Made by a program: the position numbers and the translations under genes
Shown here: one piece after another, positions 26,343-37,069 of the stretch
How the letters are laid out: every line of letters starts with the position of its first letter
How positions within the stretch are numbered: the first letter of the stretch is position 1
Notes under the pieces: generated by a model
What the model was told of the DNA's origin: nothing
Databases searched by the model: none
The model's input: the letters and a program-made list of their open reading frames with translations, nothing else
Assembly (NCBI GenBank): GCA_019058245.1
Contig: JAHPZJ010000024.1
Coordinates: 1 to 64,000, forward strand
Length of the DNA: 64,000 nt
Source: Promethearchaeota archaeon
Lineage (GTDB): Archaea > Asgardarchaeota > Lokiarchaeia > Sigyniarchaeales > SOKP01
Direction: 5' to 3'

Positions 26343-26657
26343 ATGTTGTTGGATGGATATGATCATCAAATGATGGATTGGCAGTTTTGGGGCGCTTTTA
26401 CTTGGTTATTTATAATAGGTGGAATAATTATTCTATTCATATTGATAACAATAATACTTTTCTATACTTTAAATAGAGGAAAACATCAAATTTCCAAAGA
26501 TCTTCAATCAAGAGTTAAGATAAATCAAAATATGAAACTTAATAACAAAATTGATAGTATTAATCGTGACATGCTAAATTTCTGTCCAAATTGCGGAGAA
26601 AAAGTATATATTTCTGATATAAAATATTGTCCTAATTGTGGATGGGAATTGAAATGA
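26343..26657 (+). CDS. Small membrane protein with zinc ribbon, copper module
   Basis: One membrane span (FTWLFIIGGIIILFILITIILFY) follows a short Met/Trp-rich N-terminus (HQMMDWQFW). The C-terminus is a zinc ribbon, FCPNCGEKVYISDIKYCPNCGWEL. The arrangement resembles SHOCT-type small membrane proteins with the SHOCT helix replaced by a ribbon. It sits between the metal regulator and CopA, so a role in copper handling or CopA delivery is inferred. Confidence 0.7.
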   Translation: MLLDGYDHQMMDWQFWGAFTWLFIIGGIIILFILITIILFYTLNRGKHQISKDLQSRVKINQNMKLNNKIDSINRDMLNFCPNCGEKVYISDIKYCPNCGWELK

Positions 26658-26842
26658 AAATATCGATAATTCATAGACTACTCTACATTTTTCAAAATCT
26701 CTAAAAAATAAATATTTTGTAAATCTCTCAAATATTTGGATAAAAGGAGACATAAATCATTTTCAAATTATAATCAAAACATATAACTAGTAAATTTAGT
26801 GTATTAGTATAATAATCATAGAAAAAAAATAGTTGATTAAGT

Positions 26843-29722
26843 ATGCAAACAGAAGAAATTCAGAAGATTAAAATAAAACTTGGAGGAATGACGTGTGCTT
26901 CTTGTGCACTTAAAATAGAAAATAAACTAGGAAGTCTTTTAGGTGTAAATAGTTCAATAGTGAATTTTGCTAATGAGGAGGCAAATGTAGAATATGATCC
27001 TAAGACTTTAAACTATTATGATTTTAATAAGGCTATTAGAGATTTAGGATATAAAGCGTCTTTATCAAAGATAGATTTAATTGTCAAAGATACGTTAAGT
27101 GAAAAAGATTTTGGCGATTTTGTTGAAAAAGTAAAAGATATTAAAGGAATTTATGAAGTACGAGGTAATTTTACTGCATCTAAAATTTTTATTGAATTTA
27201 ATGAAGCAGAAATCGGAGAAGCTAGAGTCTATTCTAATATAAAGAAGTTAGGTTATAATATAGAGAAATCTGCTGGTGTAATAGATAAGGATATAGAACA
27301 GCATAAAAAGGAAATGCGTTATCGTTTGATTATTTTAACGATTTCATTAATTTTTTCTGCTTTTATAGCTCCTATAAATTGGATTGTTCCCGCTTCTTTT
27401 ACACGTAACCTTATTTTAACGATTTTAGCTACTGGGAATTATGGTGTAGCAGGTTCATTCTTCTTAGGAGGAGCCTATAAATCATTAAGGAACAAATCTG
27501 CAAATATGGATGTTTTAATTGTTCTTGGAACAACCACAGCATATATATATTCATTCTTAACAACTTTTTTCATTTCTGGAGAAGTGTTTTATGAAGCTAT
27601 GAGTTTAATTTTTTCCTTTATTTTAATTGGAAAATATCTTGAACATAAAACAAAAGGACAAGCATCCGAAGCAATTAAAAAATTAATTGGGCTACAACCA
27701 AAAACGGCAACTTTATTAAAGGATGGTAAAGAAATAGAAATCCCAATTGAAGAAATTGAAAAAGGCGATATCTTAATTGTACGTCCTGGTGAAAAAATAC
27801 CAGTTGACGGAAAAGTGTTAAAAGGTAAATCAAAAGTTGATGAATCAATGATTACAGGTGAGAGTAAATATATTAAAAAAGAAGTGGAAGACGCAGTAAT
27901 CGGAGCAACTGTTAATCAAACGGGTTTACTTCAAATTATAACAGAGAAGGTAGGTAAAGAAACCATGTTATTCCAAATAATTGGATTTGTAAAGGAAGCT
28001 CAATCACGAAAAGGTTCAAAACAACGTTTAGCAGATAGAGTAAGTAATTATTTTGTTCCCATAGTTGTAATCATCGCTTCAATTGCTTTTGTTTATTGGT
28101 ATTTCATAGCAGGAAGTGGTATTGAAGTAGCTTTACTTGTCTTCACATCAGTAGTTGTAATCTCATGTCCTTGTGCACTTGGTTTAGCGATCCCAACAGC
28201 AATAATGGTGGGTACAGGAAAGGGTGCTGAAAATGGGTTATTGATTAAAGGAGGAGATTCTTTGGAAACAATCAATACTATAAATAGCATAGTTTTTGAT
28301 AAAACGGGGACTTTAACAATTGGGAAACCAAAAGTTTCTGGGATTTTTGCAGATAATAATCTGAAAGATTCTGGACTTTCTGAGAATGATCTATTATTTT
28401 ATGCTGCAAGTGCTGAAATGGGTTCTGAACACCCTCTTGGTCTAGCAATAATTGAAGAAGCAAATCAAAGGGGTTTATCTCTTGAAGCACCAAGTGAATT
28501 TGATGCTATCCCTGGTAAAGGTCTCATTGCTACTGTTAAAAACCAGAAGGTTATACTGGGAAGTCCTAAATTATTTGTTGAAAATAATATTAAAACAGAT
28601 GATTATATTGAGGAATTTAAAAAATATCAACTATTAGGAAGAACAACTATATTTGTAAGTGTTGATAACCAAGTAAAAGGAATAATTGGCATATCGGATA
28701 AAATTAAAGACCAAGCTCCATACGCTCTTGAACTCTTAAGAAGTATAGGATTAGAAATTTATATGCTCACAGGAGATAATAAACAAACAGCATTAATCAT
28801 AGGTGACGAGTTAAATATTGATGAAACGCATATTTTAGCAGAGGTTTTACCTAATGAGAAAGCTTTAACAATTAAGAAACTTCAAGAATCTTCAAAAGAT
28901 AGAATAGTAGGGATGGTTGGAGATGGAATCAATGATGCTCCAGCATTAGCACAAGCGGATGTTGGAATTGCTGTAGGATCCGGTACGGATGTTGCTATTG
29001 AAACTGCAGACATAGTGTTAATGAGAGGAGATCTAAGAAATGTTGTTTCTGCAATTAAATTGTCAAAGAAGACATATAAAAAAATGATTACAAATCTATT
29101 TTGGGCATTAATATACAACTTAATTGGCATACCTCTTGCTGCGGGATTGTTATATTATATTACAGGTTTCTTTTTGCCCCCTTATCTGGCAGCAATTTTT
29201 ATGGCTTCTAGTTCAGTTTCAGTTGTAACAAATGCTTTGTTTTTAAAAAGATATGAACCTAAAACACCTCAACAAATTGAAGAAGAAAAATTATTAATGA
29301 CTCAAGGAAAAGAAGTTGTAGATCCAGTATGTGGAATGAAACTTGACTCTAGAAAGGCAATTGAATATGAGTATAAAAACAAAATCTATTACTTTTGTAA
29401 TCCAAATTGCGAAGCACACTTTAAATTAGATCCTGAAAGATATAAAAATTATGATGCAATGGATCCAAAATTAATGCAAATTAAAAGTCCTGAAGTAAGT
29501 AAAAATAAAGAAAAATCAATAAAAATTAAACAAAAAAAAGAGGATGATAAAAAAATGGGAAAATTAAGATGTACAGAATGTGGATTAGAACAAGATCTTC
29601 CAATGCATTGTGGAAAACCAATGCATAAAGAAAATGATCAATTAGTATGTTGGATGGGTGCTTCATGTGGTGTTCAAGAAATCCCTAAACATCATGATAA
29701 ACCTATGGAAGTAATTGAATAA
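26843..29722 (+). CDS. copA: Copper-exporting P1B-type ATPase with YHS and Cys/Met-rich tail
   Basis: Domain order: HMA with GGMTCASC; a second HMA-like domain lacking CxxC (about residues 84-150); eight predicted spans with ISCPCALGL (about residue 440); DKTGTLT (about 485); [14 protein letters not shown] in the P domain. A YHS domain follows (DPVCGMKLD and YYFCNPNC, about 826-870), then an extra tail (about 905-959) with CTECG, MHCGKPM and CWMGASCG. It exports Cu+ with ATP. The tail is homologous to the next small gene. CPC and MTCASC indicate copper or silver specificity. Confidence 0.93.
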   Translation: MQTEEIQKIKIKLGGMTCASCALKIENKLGSLLGVNSSIVNFANEEANVEYDPKTLNYYDFNKAIRDLGYKASLSKIDLIVKDTLSEKDFGDFVEKVKDIKGIYEVRGNFTASKIFIEFNEAEIGEARVYSNIKKLGYNIEKSAGVIDKDIEQHKKEMRYRLIILTISLIFSAFIAPINWIVPASFTRNLILTILATGNYGVAGSFFLGGAYKSLRNKSANMDVLIVLGTTTAYIYSFLTTFFISGEVFYEAMSLIFSFILIGKYLEHKTKGQASEAIKKLIGLQPKTATLLKDGKEIEIPIEEIEKGDILIVRPGEKIPVDGKVLKGKSKVDESMITGESKYIKKEVEDAVIGATVNQTGLLQIITEKVGKETMLFQIIGFVKEAQSRKGSKQRLADRVSNYFVPIVVIIASIAFVYWYFIAGSGIEVALLVFTSVVVISCPCALGLAIPTAIMVGTGKGAENGLLIKGGDSLETINTINSIVFDKTGTLTIGKPKVSGIFADNNLKDSGLSENDLLFYAASAEMGSEHPLGLAIIEEANQRGLSLEAPSEFDAIPGKGLIATVKNQKVILGSPKLFVENNIKTDDYIEEFKKYQLLGRTTIFVSVDNQVKGIIGISDKIKDQAPYALELLRSIGLEIYMLTGDNKQTALIIGDELNIDETHILAEVLPNEKALTIKKLQESSKDRIVGMVGDGINDAPALAQADVGIAVGSGTDVAIETADIVLMRGDLRNVVSAIKLSKKTYKKMITNLFWALIYNLIGIPLAAGLLYYITGFFLPPYLAAIFMASSSVSVVTNALFLKRYEPKTPQQIEEEKLLMTQGKEVVDPVCGMKLDSRKAIEYEYKNKIYYFCNPNCEAHFKLDPERYKNYDAMDPKLMQIKSPEVSKNKEKSIKIKQKKEDDKKMGKLRCTECGLEQDLPMHCGKPMHKENDQLVCWMGASCGVQEIPKHHDKPMEVIE

Positions 29723-29748
29723 AATTATTAAAAAGGAGGATATAAAAA

Positions 29749-29919
29749 ATGACCTTATATAAGTGTGGAAAATGTGGAAAATCTATAGACACAATTCCTA
29801 AGCACTGTTCAGAAGATATGATATTTAATGAAGAAGAAAATCGATTTGAATGTTATATGGGACCAAATTGTGGCTATCTTCCATTAGATGATTTGAGATG
29901 TGAAGAATGTTGTAAATAG
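29749..29919 (+). CDS. 56-residue Cys/Met metal-binding protein, stand-alone copy of CopA tail
   Basis: A strong ribosome-binding site (AAAAGGAGGATAT) precedes ATG 29749; TAG is at 29917. The product has CGKCGKS, PKHC, EDM, CYMGPNCG and a final CEECC. The pattern CxxCG...PxHC...M...CxMGxxCG is the same as in the last 50 residues of CopA, 26 bp upstream. I infer a cytosolic copper-binding shuttle or sensor derived from the ATPase tail. The ORF is below the track's length limit. Confidence 0.78.
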   Translation: MTLYKCGKCGKSIDTIPKHCSEDMIFNEEENRFECYMGPNCGYLPLDDLRCEECCK

Positions 29920-30030
29920 TAATCAATCTTAACTACCTTTTTTCTCTTTATATTTATGTATTTGAAAAAAAGGATTGTCTTTATAAATGTTCCAGATAAT
30001 ATCATATCTAACATATATAATCTTAGAATA

Positions 30031-32484
30031 TTAGTTAGAATCTGTTAAAATTTGTTTCTGTTCAATGATTTTTTTCCATTTTTCTAACTGTTTTAACAAC
30101 TTTTGAGTATCTGGAACTTGGGTAATTTGTTCTTTGTATATTGGATAGTATTTATACAAATTATTAAGTAGCTCTATCCAAGATTTTTGATTTTCTGTTT
30201 GACTTGGTATATCTTTTTTTAATTGGAAAATTATTCTTTTTTCTCTTTTCGTTTTGATAATTCTCAAGAAGTTTTTCATCACTAGATTTTTAAATTCTGA
30301 ATATTCTACTGGTCTAAAACTAGCTAATGAGTAGCTCATATTATCATCAGCAAATGGGAAGAATTTTATTAATTTATCTTCTGGAACTTCAGGATTATCA
30401 AGTAATTCCAGTTCGATATCAGATTTATTAAGACTCTCTAGAATAAGATATAGTTCTCCAGGATTTGTTTTTGTTTTTCGCTCAATTTGGTTCGAGATTT
30501 CAAAAATTGGGATAAAGAATTTAGGAAATTTCTCAGGATTCTCGATTCTATATATATATTCTTCTTTTATTATATTGATAATTTGAGTTTCTGTATCGAT
30601 AGCCAATTCATCAGCTGTAAAAGTTAACTGAGTATCTTTCATTTTTTCTTTATGCAATGCTTTAGCTTCTTGTTTTTTACTATAACCCGTAGAAAGAGAA
30701 GTTATAAAACCATTTGCGGCTTCACCTTCTTCTTCTCTTTTAACTAACCTGCTAGTCCTACTTTCACCTTCTAATGCTCTTTGATATATTCTTTCACTTA
30801 GATATTTTCGAGCTTTTTGTTCAGCAACACCTTTCTTTTCAAATACTTCAGTAACTGACATGAAGTCAATAATCTTTACTGACCTTCCTGATTTCTGTTT
30901 TTTTTCTGTTATCATAATATCCATATCTCTTTTTGCCAATTGATTAAGAAGATCATATACTTTTCCTTTAGATAATTGAGTAGCTTTAATTAATTCTCGT
31001 TCAATTATTTCAATAGGATAAGCTTCGCCTCTTCTTATATATTCGCTTCTAATAATTTTATATACTTTATCGAGACTTTTTTCTACTTCACTAACAGTTT
31101 CTTTCTGTAATCTCATAAACATTGAAGTTTCATGAGGTTTTATATAGTAGATTAATAGTGTAGTACCCAAGAAGAAGATCATAAGTATTGAGATGATGAA
31201 TTTATCCCACATTAAGAAAACTCCAATCCCCTCTACTTTTTGAAGTGTTATATTAGTTGCAAGAGCGAAACGTGTTAGAGTTTGAGCAAAAACGCAACCT
31301 AAACACAACAGAATTAATCCATCCTTTTTAAAGATAAATATACGCCATCCAAGGGACTTACCGAGTTTCTTTACTATACGATAAAGAAAATACATTGATA
31401 TAATAAACTCGAAAATGAAAACAAAAGACACAACAGAGCCAGTTGTACCTATTGTGGATTTAAATGCAGCTATAGTTTCATTTCGGAGCAATAAAAAGAT
31501 ACTGATTTGTAGAATTTGAAAGAAAAAAATAAAAAAAATAATCAATGAAAAAGTAAAATTATCAAAAGTGCCAGCTCTTTTAGTTTCAGCTCGTCGTCTA
31601 GTAGATACATATTCAAATATTATAAAAACTAGTGTTAAAACTAAACTAAAATAAATTAATGGCATAATCCGTGTCATTTCCATTTCATAAACAGCAACAG
31701 CATTACTAGGTTCTGGATCATTTAACCCAAAAAAATCTAAAGATAAAAAAACCAAGAAACTTCTATAAAACAATGAAATCACAACAAGCAGAGTTAAAAT
31801 AAAAAATGGAAGTATAACAGCAAAAATATATCTTGGAACTGAATACCTTTTGATGAATCTTGCTTCGATTTTTGTTGAAAATTTTCTAGAATATATATAG
31901 AATCTACTGCTTAATAGAATTAGCCAAATCATCGATAATGCTAATAAATATGTCATATAGTTAATTCCTGTTCCAATATACAGAAATATGATATATAATA
32001 TTGTAAATAAACCGCTATATGCTATTATTTGCTTAATAACAGTATGTTCTTCGAAAATATAGATTCTTATTTTATCAACACTAAAAATAAATGATAAAAC
32101 CAGAAAAAGGGCCAAAATTGTATTTGAAAACACAAAGGGACGCCCAAACATTAAGATATCAATCCATTCTGCACCTGGGAAATTAATTTTTAAAATTAAA
32201 ACCAGAGAGTAAAAAATAAATAAAATATAAAGACCAAAAAACTTTTTTTCATAAGAATATGATTTGGGTTCTTTACCCTCAATATATACTTCTTGATGAA
32301 TTATTTTATCATATATATGAGTTTTGAGTTTTGATTTAAAAGCAAAAAATTTCAATCTTAACTTAGAAGAAAATTTGTTACTCTTACTTTTTGCTCTCGG
32401 TTTATCCATTATTAAAGTTTTTGATTGGCTTTTCGCTTCAGAACCCCTTGACTTCTTTGAAGAATTAGATTGTTTATCGGACAT
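30031..32484 (-). CDS. Large polytopic membrane protein with C-terminal winged-helix-like domains
   Basis: A Ser/Lys-rich cytosolic N-terminus (about 70 residues) is followed by roughly eleven membrane spans up to about residue 455. A cytosolic half follows, with helical segments that look like winged-helix modules (ELIKATQLSKGKVYDLLNQLAKRDMDIMITEKK; later EISNQIERKTKTNPGELYLILESLNKSDIELELL). A Lys-rich linker separates the two. No enzymatic motif is seen. A membrane-bound regulator or sensor is possible but not shown. It sits beside the JAMM cluster. Confidence 0.62.
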   Translation of the reverse strand: MSDKQSNSSKKSRGSEAKSQSKTLIMDKPRAKSKSNKFSSKLRLKFFAFKSKLKTHIYDKIIHQEVYIEGKEPKSYSYEKKFFGLYILFIFYSLVLILKINFPGAEWIDILMFGRPFVFSNTILALFLVLSFIFSVDKIRIYIFEEHTVIKQIIAYSGLFTILYIIFLYIGTGINYMTYLLALSMIWLILLSSRFYIYSRKFSTKIEARFIKRYSVPRYIFAVILPFFILTLLVVISLFYRSFLVFLSLDFFGLNDPEPSNAVAVYEMEMTRIMPLIYFSLVLTLVFIIFEYVSTRRRAETKRAGTFDNFTFSLIIFFIFFFQILQISIFLLLRNETIAAFKSTIGTTGSVVSFVFIFEFIISMYFLYRIVKKLGKSLGWRIFIFKKDGLILLCLGCVFAQTLTRFALATNITLQKVEGIGVFLMWDKFIISILMIFFLGTTLLIYYIKPHETSMFMRLQKETVSEVEKSLDKVYKIIRSEYIRRGEAYPIEIIERELIKATQLSKGKVYDLLNQLAKRDMDIMITEKKQKSGRSVKIIDFMSVTEVFEKKGVAEQKARKYLSERIYQRALEGESRTSRLVKREEEGEAANGFITSLSTGYSKKQEAKALHKEKMKDTQLTFTADELAIDTETQIINIIKEEYIYRIENPEKFPKFFIPIFEISNQIERKTKTNPGELYLILESLNKSDIELELLDNPEVPEDKLIKFFPFADDNMSYSLASFRPVEYSEFKNLVMKNFLRIIKTKREKRIIFQLKKDIPSQTENQKSWIELLNNLYKYYPIYKEQITQVPDTQKLLKQLEKWKKIIEQKQILTDSN

Positions 32485-32906
32485 TTTTTAAACAAAAAAT
32501 GTTTTTATTATAATTAGTTGTATACGAGAACTTTTAAAATTTCATAAAACAAGAATTTAAATTAAAAATAATAATTTAGTTTAAAATTATTTATCTTTTT
32601 TTAAAGATTCAAAAACATAAAATTTCGAAAATCTTAATATATTTTAAGCAATTGGTTAATCTTTAATATATACCTTGAAGTATTTAGTATTAAAATATCA
32701 ATATAAGGATTATTATGAAAATCTTTTATGATATTTTGGTACCAGCTTATATTATTTATGAGATATCTCTTAAGTGATATAATAATAGAATTATTATGTA
32801 ATAAATTAGTATCCGTATATTAAAAAACATGCAGTGTTTGAATGTAAATTTTAAAAATCTTCGGATATAAATTTAAATATAAACAATGTAATATGAAAAA
32901 TTAAAA
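32485..32906. other. AT-rich divergent intergenic region
   Basis: About 420 bp between divergently transcribed genes. Nothing conserved is visible. A 20-codon ORF at ATG 32715 is preceded by AAGGATT, but I do not trust it as a gene. TATA-like sequences abound, so promoters cannot be located. Confidence 0.45.
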
Positions 32907-33185
32907 ATGAAAGCAAAAGATCCTGAGAGTAAAGAAAGCTTAATCAAATTAGTTAAAAAAGCAATCGAATTACTTGCTGAAAGAAATATATCTAAAACGG
33001 TAATTTTATCTTCCTATAAGATTAATTCTGTTTTAAAAGAAAATTATGGAGTAAACATTAAGGTTGATAAAATTGGTAGAATTCTAAGTAAGATAGCGAC
33101 GTTGAATGAACTAAAGAGGCTTAATACTAATATTCCAAAGTATAAATTGCAGATAACGAAGGTTTCAAGTTTACGGTTCTTTTAA
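32907..33185 (+). CDS. Small wHTH-like protein
   Basis: The 92 residues are basic and helical, with YKINSVLKENYGVNIKVDKIGRILSKIATLNELKRL. This resembles a winged-helix DNA-binding domain, with a helix-turn-helix followed by a short wing (NTNIPKYKLQI). It runs convergent to the JAMM gene at 33193 with only 7 bp between. The family is not identified. Confidence 0.6.
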   Translation: MKAKDPESKESLIKLVKKAIELLAERNISKTVILSSYKINSVLKENYGVNIKVDKIGRILSKIATLNELKRLNTNIPKYKLQITKVSSLRFF

Positions 33186-33192
33186 ATTTTCT

Positions 33193-34560
33193 TTAGTTTA
33201 AGTTTCGAAAGCTAGTAATTATTTTTTGAAGTTTTTCAAGCAAATTCTTTATTTCGGAATTATTTTCTTTGAAAGGAGTTAATTCTGTATTTAATTTTTC
33301 AATTTTTTCGTCTATATTTTTCTGTAATGGTAATAGTGAATTGTTTATTTTTCGTTCAATATTTCCAGATAATTTATTTATCTGTTCGTTAGTATCTGTT
33401 AATAATCTTTTATAAATATTGATTAATTCATCAATTTGCACAATTGTTTTCTTTCTTTCCTCTGCGTTTTCAGATATAGAATTTCTTAGAGTCTTAAGTT
33501 CCTCTTCAATACTAACTAAATTTTTTTCAATTGAGATCTTTAGCTCTTTAATTAGTTTTTCCTTGAATTTACTAATATGTTCTTTTAATTCTTTATTAGC
33601 TTCAATTCGAGTATCAACATATTTAGAGACATTTTTCTTGAATTGGTATACTGTTTCATCTAGAGTTCTTTTAAACCAATTGTCTACTTTTCCAAGTCCT
33701 GAAGATATTGCTTCTTTCATTTTACTCAAAACCTTGACAATATATTCAGTTCCTTTAGAAGTTCCTTGATTCAGTCCTTCAATCCAATCTCTCATTTGAG
33801 TATTTAGCATCTCTGTAATCTCCTGAGAGAAATTTTCAGTCCCCTGTTGAAAACTTGAAATAATTGTTTTTATTTGTGAGTCACTTCTTAATTCTTTATC
33901 GATCTCTGATGGTTCTTCTGTGATAGGTATTTCTTGCAAATCTCTTGGAGGAGCTTTAACAAATTCATTTACTTCTTTGATAAGAATAGGATCTTTTTTC
34001 TGAACATCTTCTGAAAATTTTTGAACCCATTTATAATACTCTAATGAGGTTGGTTTTTCAATTCCATATTGTATCTTATGATATTTCTCAGCTTTCGAAA
34101 AATCATCTAATCGGTAGATTTCGAATCCAAGTTCTTCATTTTTGCCCATAAGAGTATGATCAAAAACAATAGCAAATCCATAAGGAAATTTTTCACCCTG
34201 AAAATATTGTAAATTCTTTGTATCACTTTCAGATAAATATAAACCCCAAGAAGGGTGAGAATGATAGTATCCTATTAAATCCGAGGAATATTTCTTTCCA
34301 ATTTCAATAAATAAATCATAAATATCTTTATCAAAACCTATTTCTACTTTATCTCCATGAGATAATGGAACTGCATTTTCCACGATAACAATATCTTCAG
34401 TAGAGTCATATTTTCCTATACAAATTCCCATTACTTCTATACTTTGTTCTAATGCTTCATTACCAAACCGTAATACATGAGTGAGCATATTTCTAAAAGC
34501 TTCCTTTTTAATGAATATCTTTCCTTTTTCACTTTTTCCCTTTGATTCCATATTCTCCAT
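33193..34560 (-). CDS. JAMM/MPN metalloprotease-like protein with long coiled-coil tail (copy 1)
   Basis: The N-terminal domain (about residues 12-170) is an Rpn11/AMSH-type MPN domain with all JAMM residues: Glu42 in EVMG, H100-S-H102-P, S110 and D113 in YYHSHPSWGLYLSESD. The remaining 250 residues are helical and rich in Lys/Glu/Leu/Ile, a long coiled coil. JAMM enzymes cleave isopeptide bonds of ubiquitin-like proteins. It lies 6 bp from a second JAMM gene on the same strand. The true start may be Met1 or Met4. Confidence 0.85.
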   Translation of the reverse strand: MENMESKGKSEKGKIFIKKEAFRNMLTHVLRFGNEALEQSIEVMGICIGKYDSTEDIVIVENAVPLSHGDKVEIGFDKDIYDLFIEIGKKYSSDLIGYYHSHPSWGLYLSESDTKNLQYFQGEKFPYGFAIVFDHTLMGKNEELGFEIYRLDDFSKAEKYHKIQYGIEKPTSLEYYKWVQKFSEDVQKKDPILIKEVNEFVKAPPRDLQEIPITEEPSEIDKELRSDSQIKTIISSFQQGTENFSQEITEMLNTQMRDWIEGLNQGTSKGTEYIVKVLSKMKEAISSGLGKVDNWFKRTLDETVYQFKKNVSKYVDTRIEANKELKEHISKFKEKLIKELKISIEKNLVSIEEELKTLRNSISENAEERKKTIVQIDELINIYKRLLTDTNEQINKLSGNIERKINNSLLPLQKNIDEKIEKLNTELTPFKENNSEIKNLLEKLQKIITSFRNLN

Positions 34561-34566
34561 TTTTTC

Positions 34567-36033
34567 TTATTCCTCTTTTTTGTTTAATTTTTCGATTTTT
34601 GTTATTAGATCTTTATTTTTCTTTTCCAATTCAATTACATTTTTTTGGAGAGTTTTGATTTCAATTTCTTGTGATTCTAATTTATTCTGGAGTGGTGTTT
34701 TTAAACTCTCCAATAAGATAATAGCCGCTTTTAAATTGGAAAGGAAACTTTTAGTGTCTTTATTTGAATTTATAAAATTACCAACAATTTTATTACAACT
34801 CCTAACAAAATTTTCGGATATCTCTTTAATATTTGTATCTAATTTGTCTGCAATTAACTCCTCTATAGAATTTATATTATTAGATACACTTTCTAACATA
34901 GAGTTTTGTTGATTTAAAGAGTCAGAAGATTTTAATTCCTTTATATTGATATCAGTTAGATCATCTATTTGTTTATTAAATTGATTTAGTATTGCGTGAA
35001 AACTTTCTTCTAATCTTTTTTCTATCAATAAAGAAAATTCATTATCTAGTTCTGATTTAATATTTTCAAATGATCCCTTAAAAAATTCTTGGTATGAGTC
35101 AAATTCTTCGAATTTATCATCAATATACATATCTAATTCATTTAGTTTCTCCTTAATTGAGAATTTAAAATCTTTCTGAAGTGTTGAAATGCTTTCACTA
35201 AGAGTATTTTTTATTATAATTACATCTTTCCTCATCTGTAAGTTCTTCTCAACAGTTTTTTTTATGATATCTTCACTCCAAGAATTTAAAACTGAAATTA
35301 ATGGGTCAATAGATGCTTCTACGAATTTTGTCAAACCTGCTTTTAGGGAGGATAAGATCATTAGAGAATTCAATTCTGGTTTTTTTGTTAGAATTTGACT
35401 TTCACTAGGGAATGTTATATCCCCAAATAAATCAGGCATTTCGTTAATTTCTAGTATAGGTGGTTCTTTTGAATGAACAGAATTAATTAATTCAATTAAT
35501 TTTATATAATATTGCAGACTATCAGGAGGTTCGACAGTAGTTACAACTTCATGATAACCAGACATCTGACCTTTTGCTGGATTATCTAATCTAAATGCAC
35601 GATATCCCATATCTCCAGGTTTTTCTAAATATACATGATCGAAAACAATCCCAATAGCACTTGGATTTGGGGTTTGCCACCCTAATTGGTTTCTAATATC
35701 AGTAGAAGAAAAGAATATATCTAATCCGGGATGAGAATGATACCAACCACAACTGAACCAATTTTTTTCAGCATATGCAGCATCGACCATAGAAAATGTT
35801 ATATAATCTTCTGGGGCAAAAGCAACTTCTATTGCTCCACCATGTGAGATGGGGACTGCATCTTCAATAATAAGCTCTCTTATTCCTTTTTTATCAGGCT
35901 CACCCTCTAACCTACCAATTAATATCCCCATAACTTCTTTAAACTGTCTACGGTCTCTTGCCTTATTCCCAAATCTAAGGACATGCACCAGCATTTTATA
36001 ATAAGCATCTGGTTTAATAATAACAGACGGCAT
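34567..36033 (-). CDS. JAMM/MPN metalloprotease-like protein with long coiled-coil tail (copy 2)
   Basis: The MPN domain has Glu33 (KEVMGILIG), H99-S-H101-P, S109 and D112 in GWYHSHPGLDIFFSSTD, so zinc binding and catalysis should be intact. It starts almost like copy 1 (MLVHVLRFGN). The tail of about 300 residues is helical, ending in a clear heptad coiled coil (LESQEIEIKTLQKNVIELEKK, then LITKIEKLNKKEE). It is upstream of copy 1 by 6 bp and probably in the same transcript. In Asgards, Rpn11-like proteins are linked to ubiquitin systems; no ubiquitin gene is in this window. Confidence 0.86.
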   Translation of the reverse strand: MPSVIIKPDAYYKMLVHVLRFGNKARDRRQFKEVMGILIGRLEGEPDKKGIRELIIEDAVPISHGGAIEVAFAPEDYITFSMVDAAYAEKNWFSCGWYHSHPGLDIFFSSTDIRNQLGWQTPNPSAIGIVFDHVYLEKPGDMGYRAFRLDNPAKGQMSGYHEVVTTVEPPDSLQYYIKLIELINSVHSKEPPILEINEMPDLFGDITFPSESQILTKKPELNSLMILSSLKAGLTKFVEASIDPLISVLNSWSEDIIKKTVEKNLQMRKDVIIIKNTLSESISTLQKDFKFSIKEKLNELDMYIDDKFEEFDSYQEFFKGSFENIKSELDNEFSLLIEKRLEESFHAILNQFNKQIDDLTDINIKELKSSDSLNQQNSMLESVSNNINSIEELIADKLDTNIKEISENFVRSCNKIVGNFINSNKDTKSFLSNLKAAIILLESLKTPLQNKLESQEIEIKTLQKNVIELEKKNKDLITKIEKLNKKEE

Positions 36034-36209
36034 TTGTTATCACGATTTATGTTTTAGATTTAGTTTGTTAATGATATATATATAATTTAATTGGTTTTAA
36101 ATATTTGAATAAAAGAATATAATTTAAATCTGATTTTATTGTCATTTCTCTCAATATATTTATAGTTAAGAAAAAATAAAATCAAAAATAGAAAATATAT
36201 GTTTAATTA

Positions 36210-36857
36210 CTAATCGTGAGGTAAGGGTTTACCACAGAAGGGACAGAATCTAAATCCCAAATCTTTTCCACAAAAAGGGCAAAATTCACTAGCTTTACTT
36301 TCAGAATCTTCTATTTCAGCCCCTTCCTTAGGTATTGAAGGTAATTGCCTTGTTGTTCTAACAGTTGGGGCTGATGATTGAGCCTCTGCCTTCCTTGCAG
36401 CTACTGTTGCTTTAAAGGCTTGTCTTCTCTCCTCCTCAAGTTCTTGTTGGCTTTTTATCTCTTCAGTTTTTACCCAACCCTGAACTTTAGGCCTTTTCAA
36501 TTCACTTTCAGGAACACTCTCTAATTCAACTTCTTTTGTTTCTGAAATAGGAGCCATAACTTTTCTCTCTTCTTTTCTCTGCAGAGATTGTTTAACAAGA
36601 GCTTGAGTAGTTTTCATAACTTGATGTGGATTAATATTAGGTATGGCTACAGTTCTAAGAACCCATCCTACAATAATATTTTGATTTGGAAAATCTCCTT
36701 CAACATCCTCATCTTTAAAAACATAGGAGTCAATAATATCCTGTCCTTTAAGCATCCGTACAGCCCATTTTTCATTAATCAGTCCTAATTGAAGTCGGTA
36801 GCTCGTTCCTGGCACACCAAGCTGACCAGATAGGGGAATAAAACCAATTTCAGTCAA
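36210..36857 (-). CDS. Zinc-ribbon adaptor-like protein in the JAMM cluster
   Basis: An N-terminal domain of about 90 residues (GVPGTSYRLQLGLINEKWAVRML, then NIIVGWVLRTVAIPNINPHQVM) is strand-rich and not recognised. A charged helical or disordered linker (ELEEERRQAFKATVAARKAEAQS) follows. The end is a double CPFCGK zinc ribbon (FCPFCGKDLGFRFCPFCGKPL). It lies between two JAMM genes transcribed away from each other. I infer a binding partner or adaptor of the JAMM proteins. Confidence 0.65.
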   Translation of the reverse strand: MTEIGFIPLSGQLGVPGTSYRLQLGLINEKWAVRMLKGQDIIDSYVFKDEDVEGDFPNQNIIVGWVLRTVAIPNINPHQVMKTTQALVKQSLQRKEERKVMAPISETKEVELESVPESELKRPKVQGWVKTEEIKSQQELEEERRQAFKATVAARKAEAQSSAPTVRTTRQLPSIPKEGAEIEDSESKASEFCPFCGKDLGFRFCPFCGKPLPHD

Positions 36858-37069
36858 TATAAATCACATTTTATCTCTAAATTATATGTTTTCTGTAATA
36901 TTATAATGATAAATTCGGAATTTAAATTATTTTTTATTTACAGTAAAAATTTATCTTATAATTAAAAATTTTTATCATCACTTTAGCTATCAAAAGGCAT
37001 AAATACAAAAATTTGTATTAAATTTGCATATATTTTCCTCAGAAAAAAAAATTTAAAGAAGATTTTACT

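Noticed and set aside
28278-28637. ORFs overlapping copA (28278-28493, 28452-28637)
   Set aside because: Fully inside CopA between DKTGTLT and the P-domain; no independent signal.
33419-33769. 116-codon plus-strand ORF
   Set aside because: Also a shadow of a coiled-coil tail; hydrophobic composition is what antisense Lys/Glu codons give.
34481-34912. 143-codon plus-strand ORF over the JAMM tails
   Set aside because: Phe/Ser/Leu-rich shadow of coiled-coil codons on the other strand.
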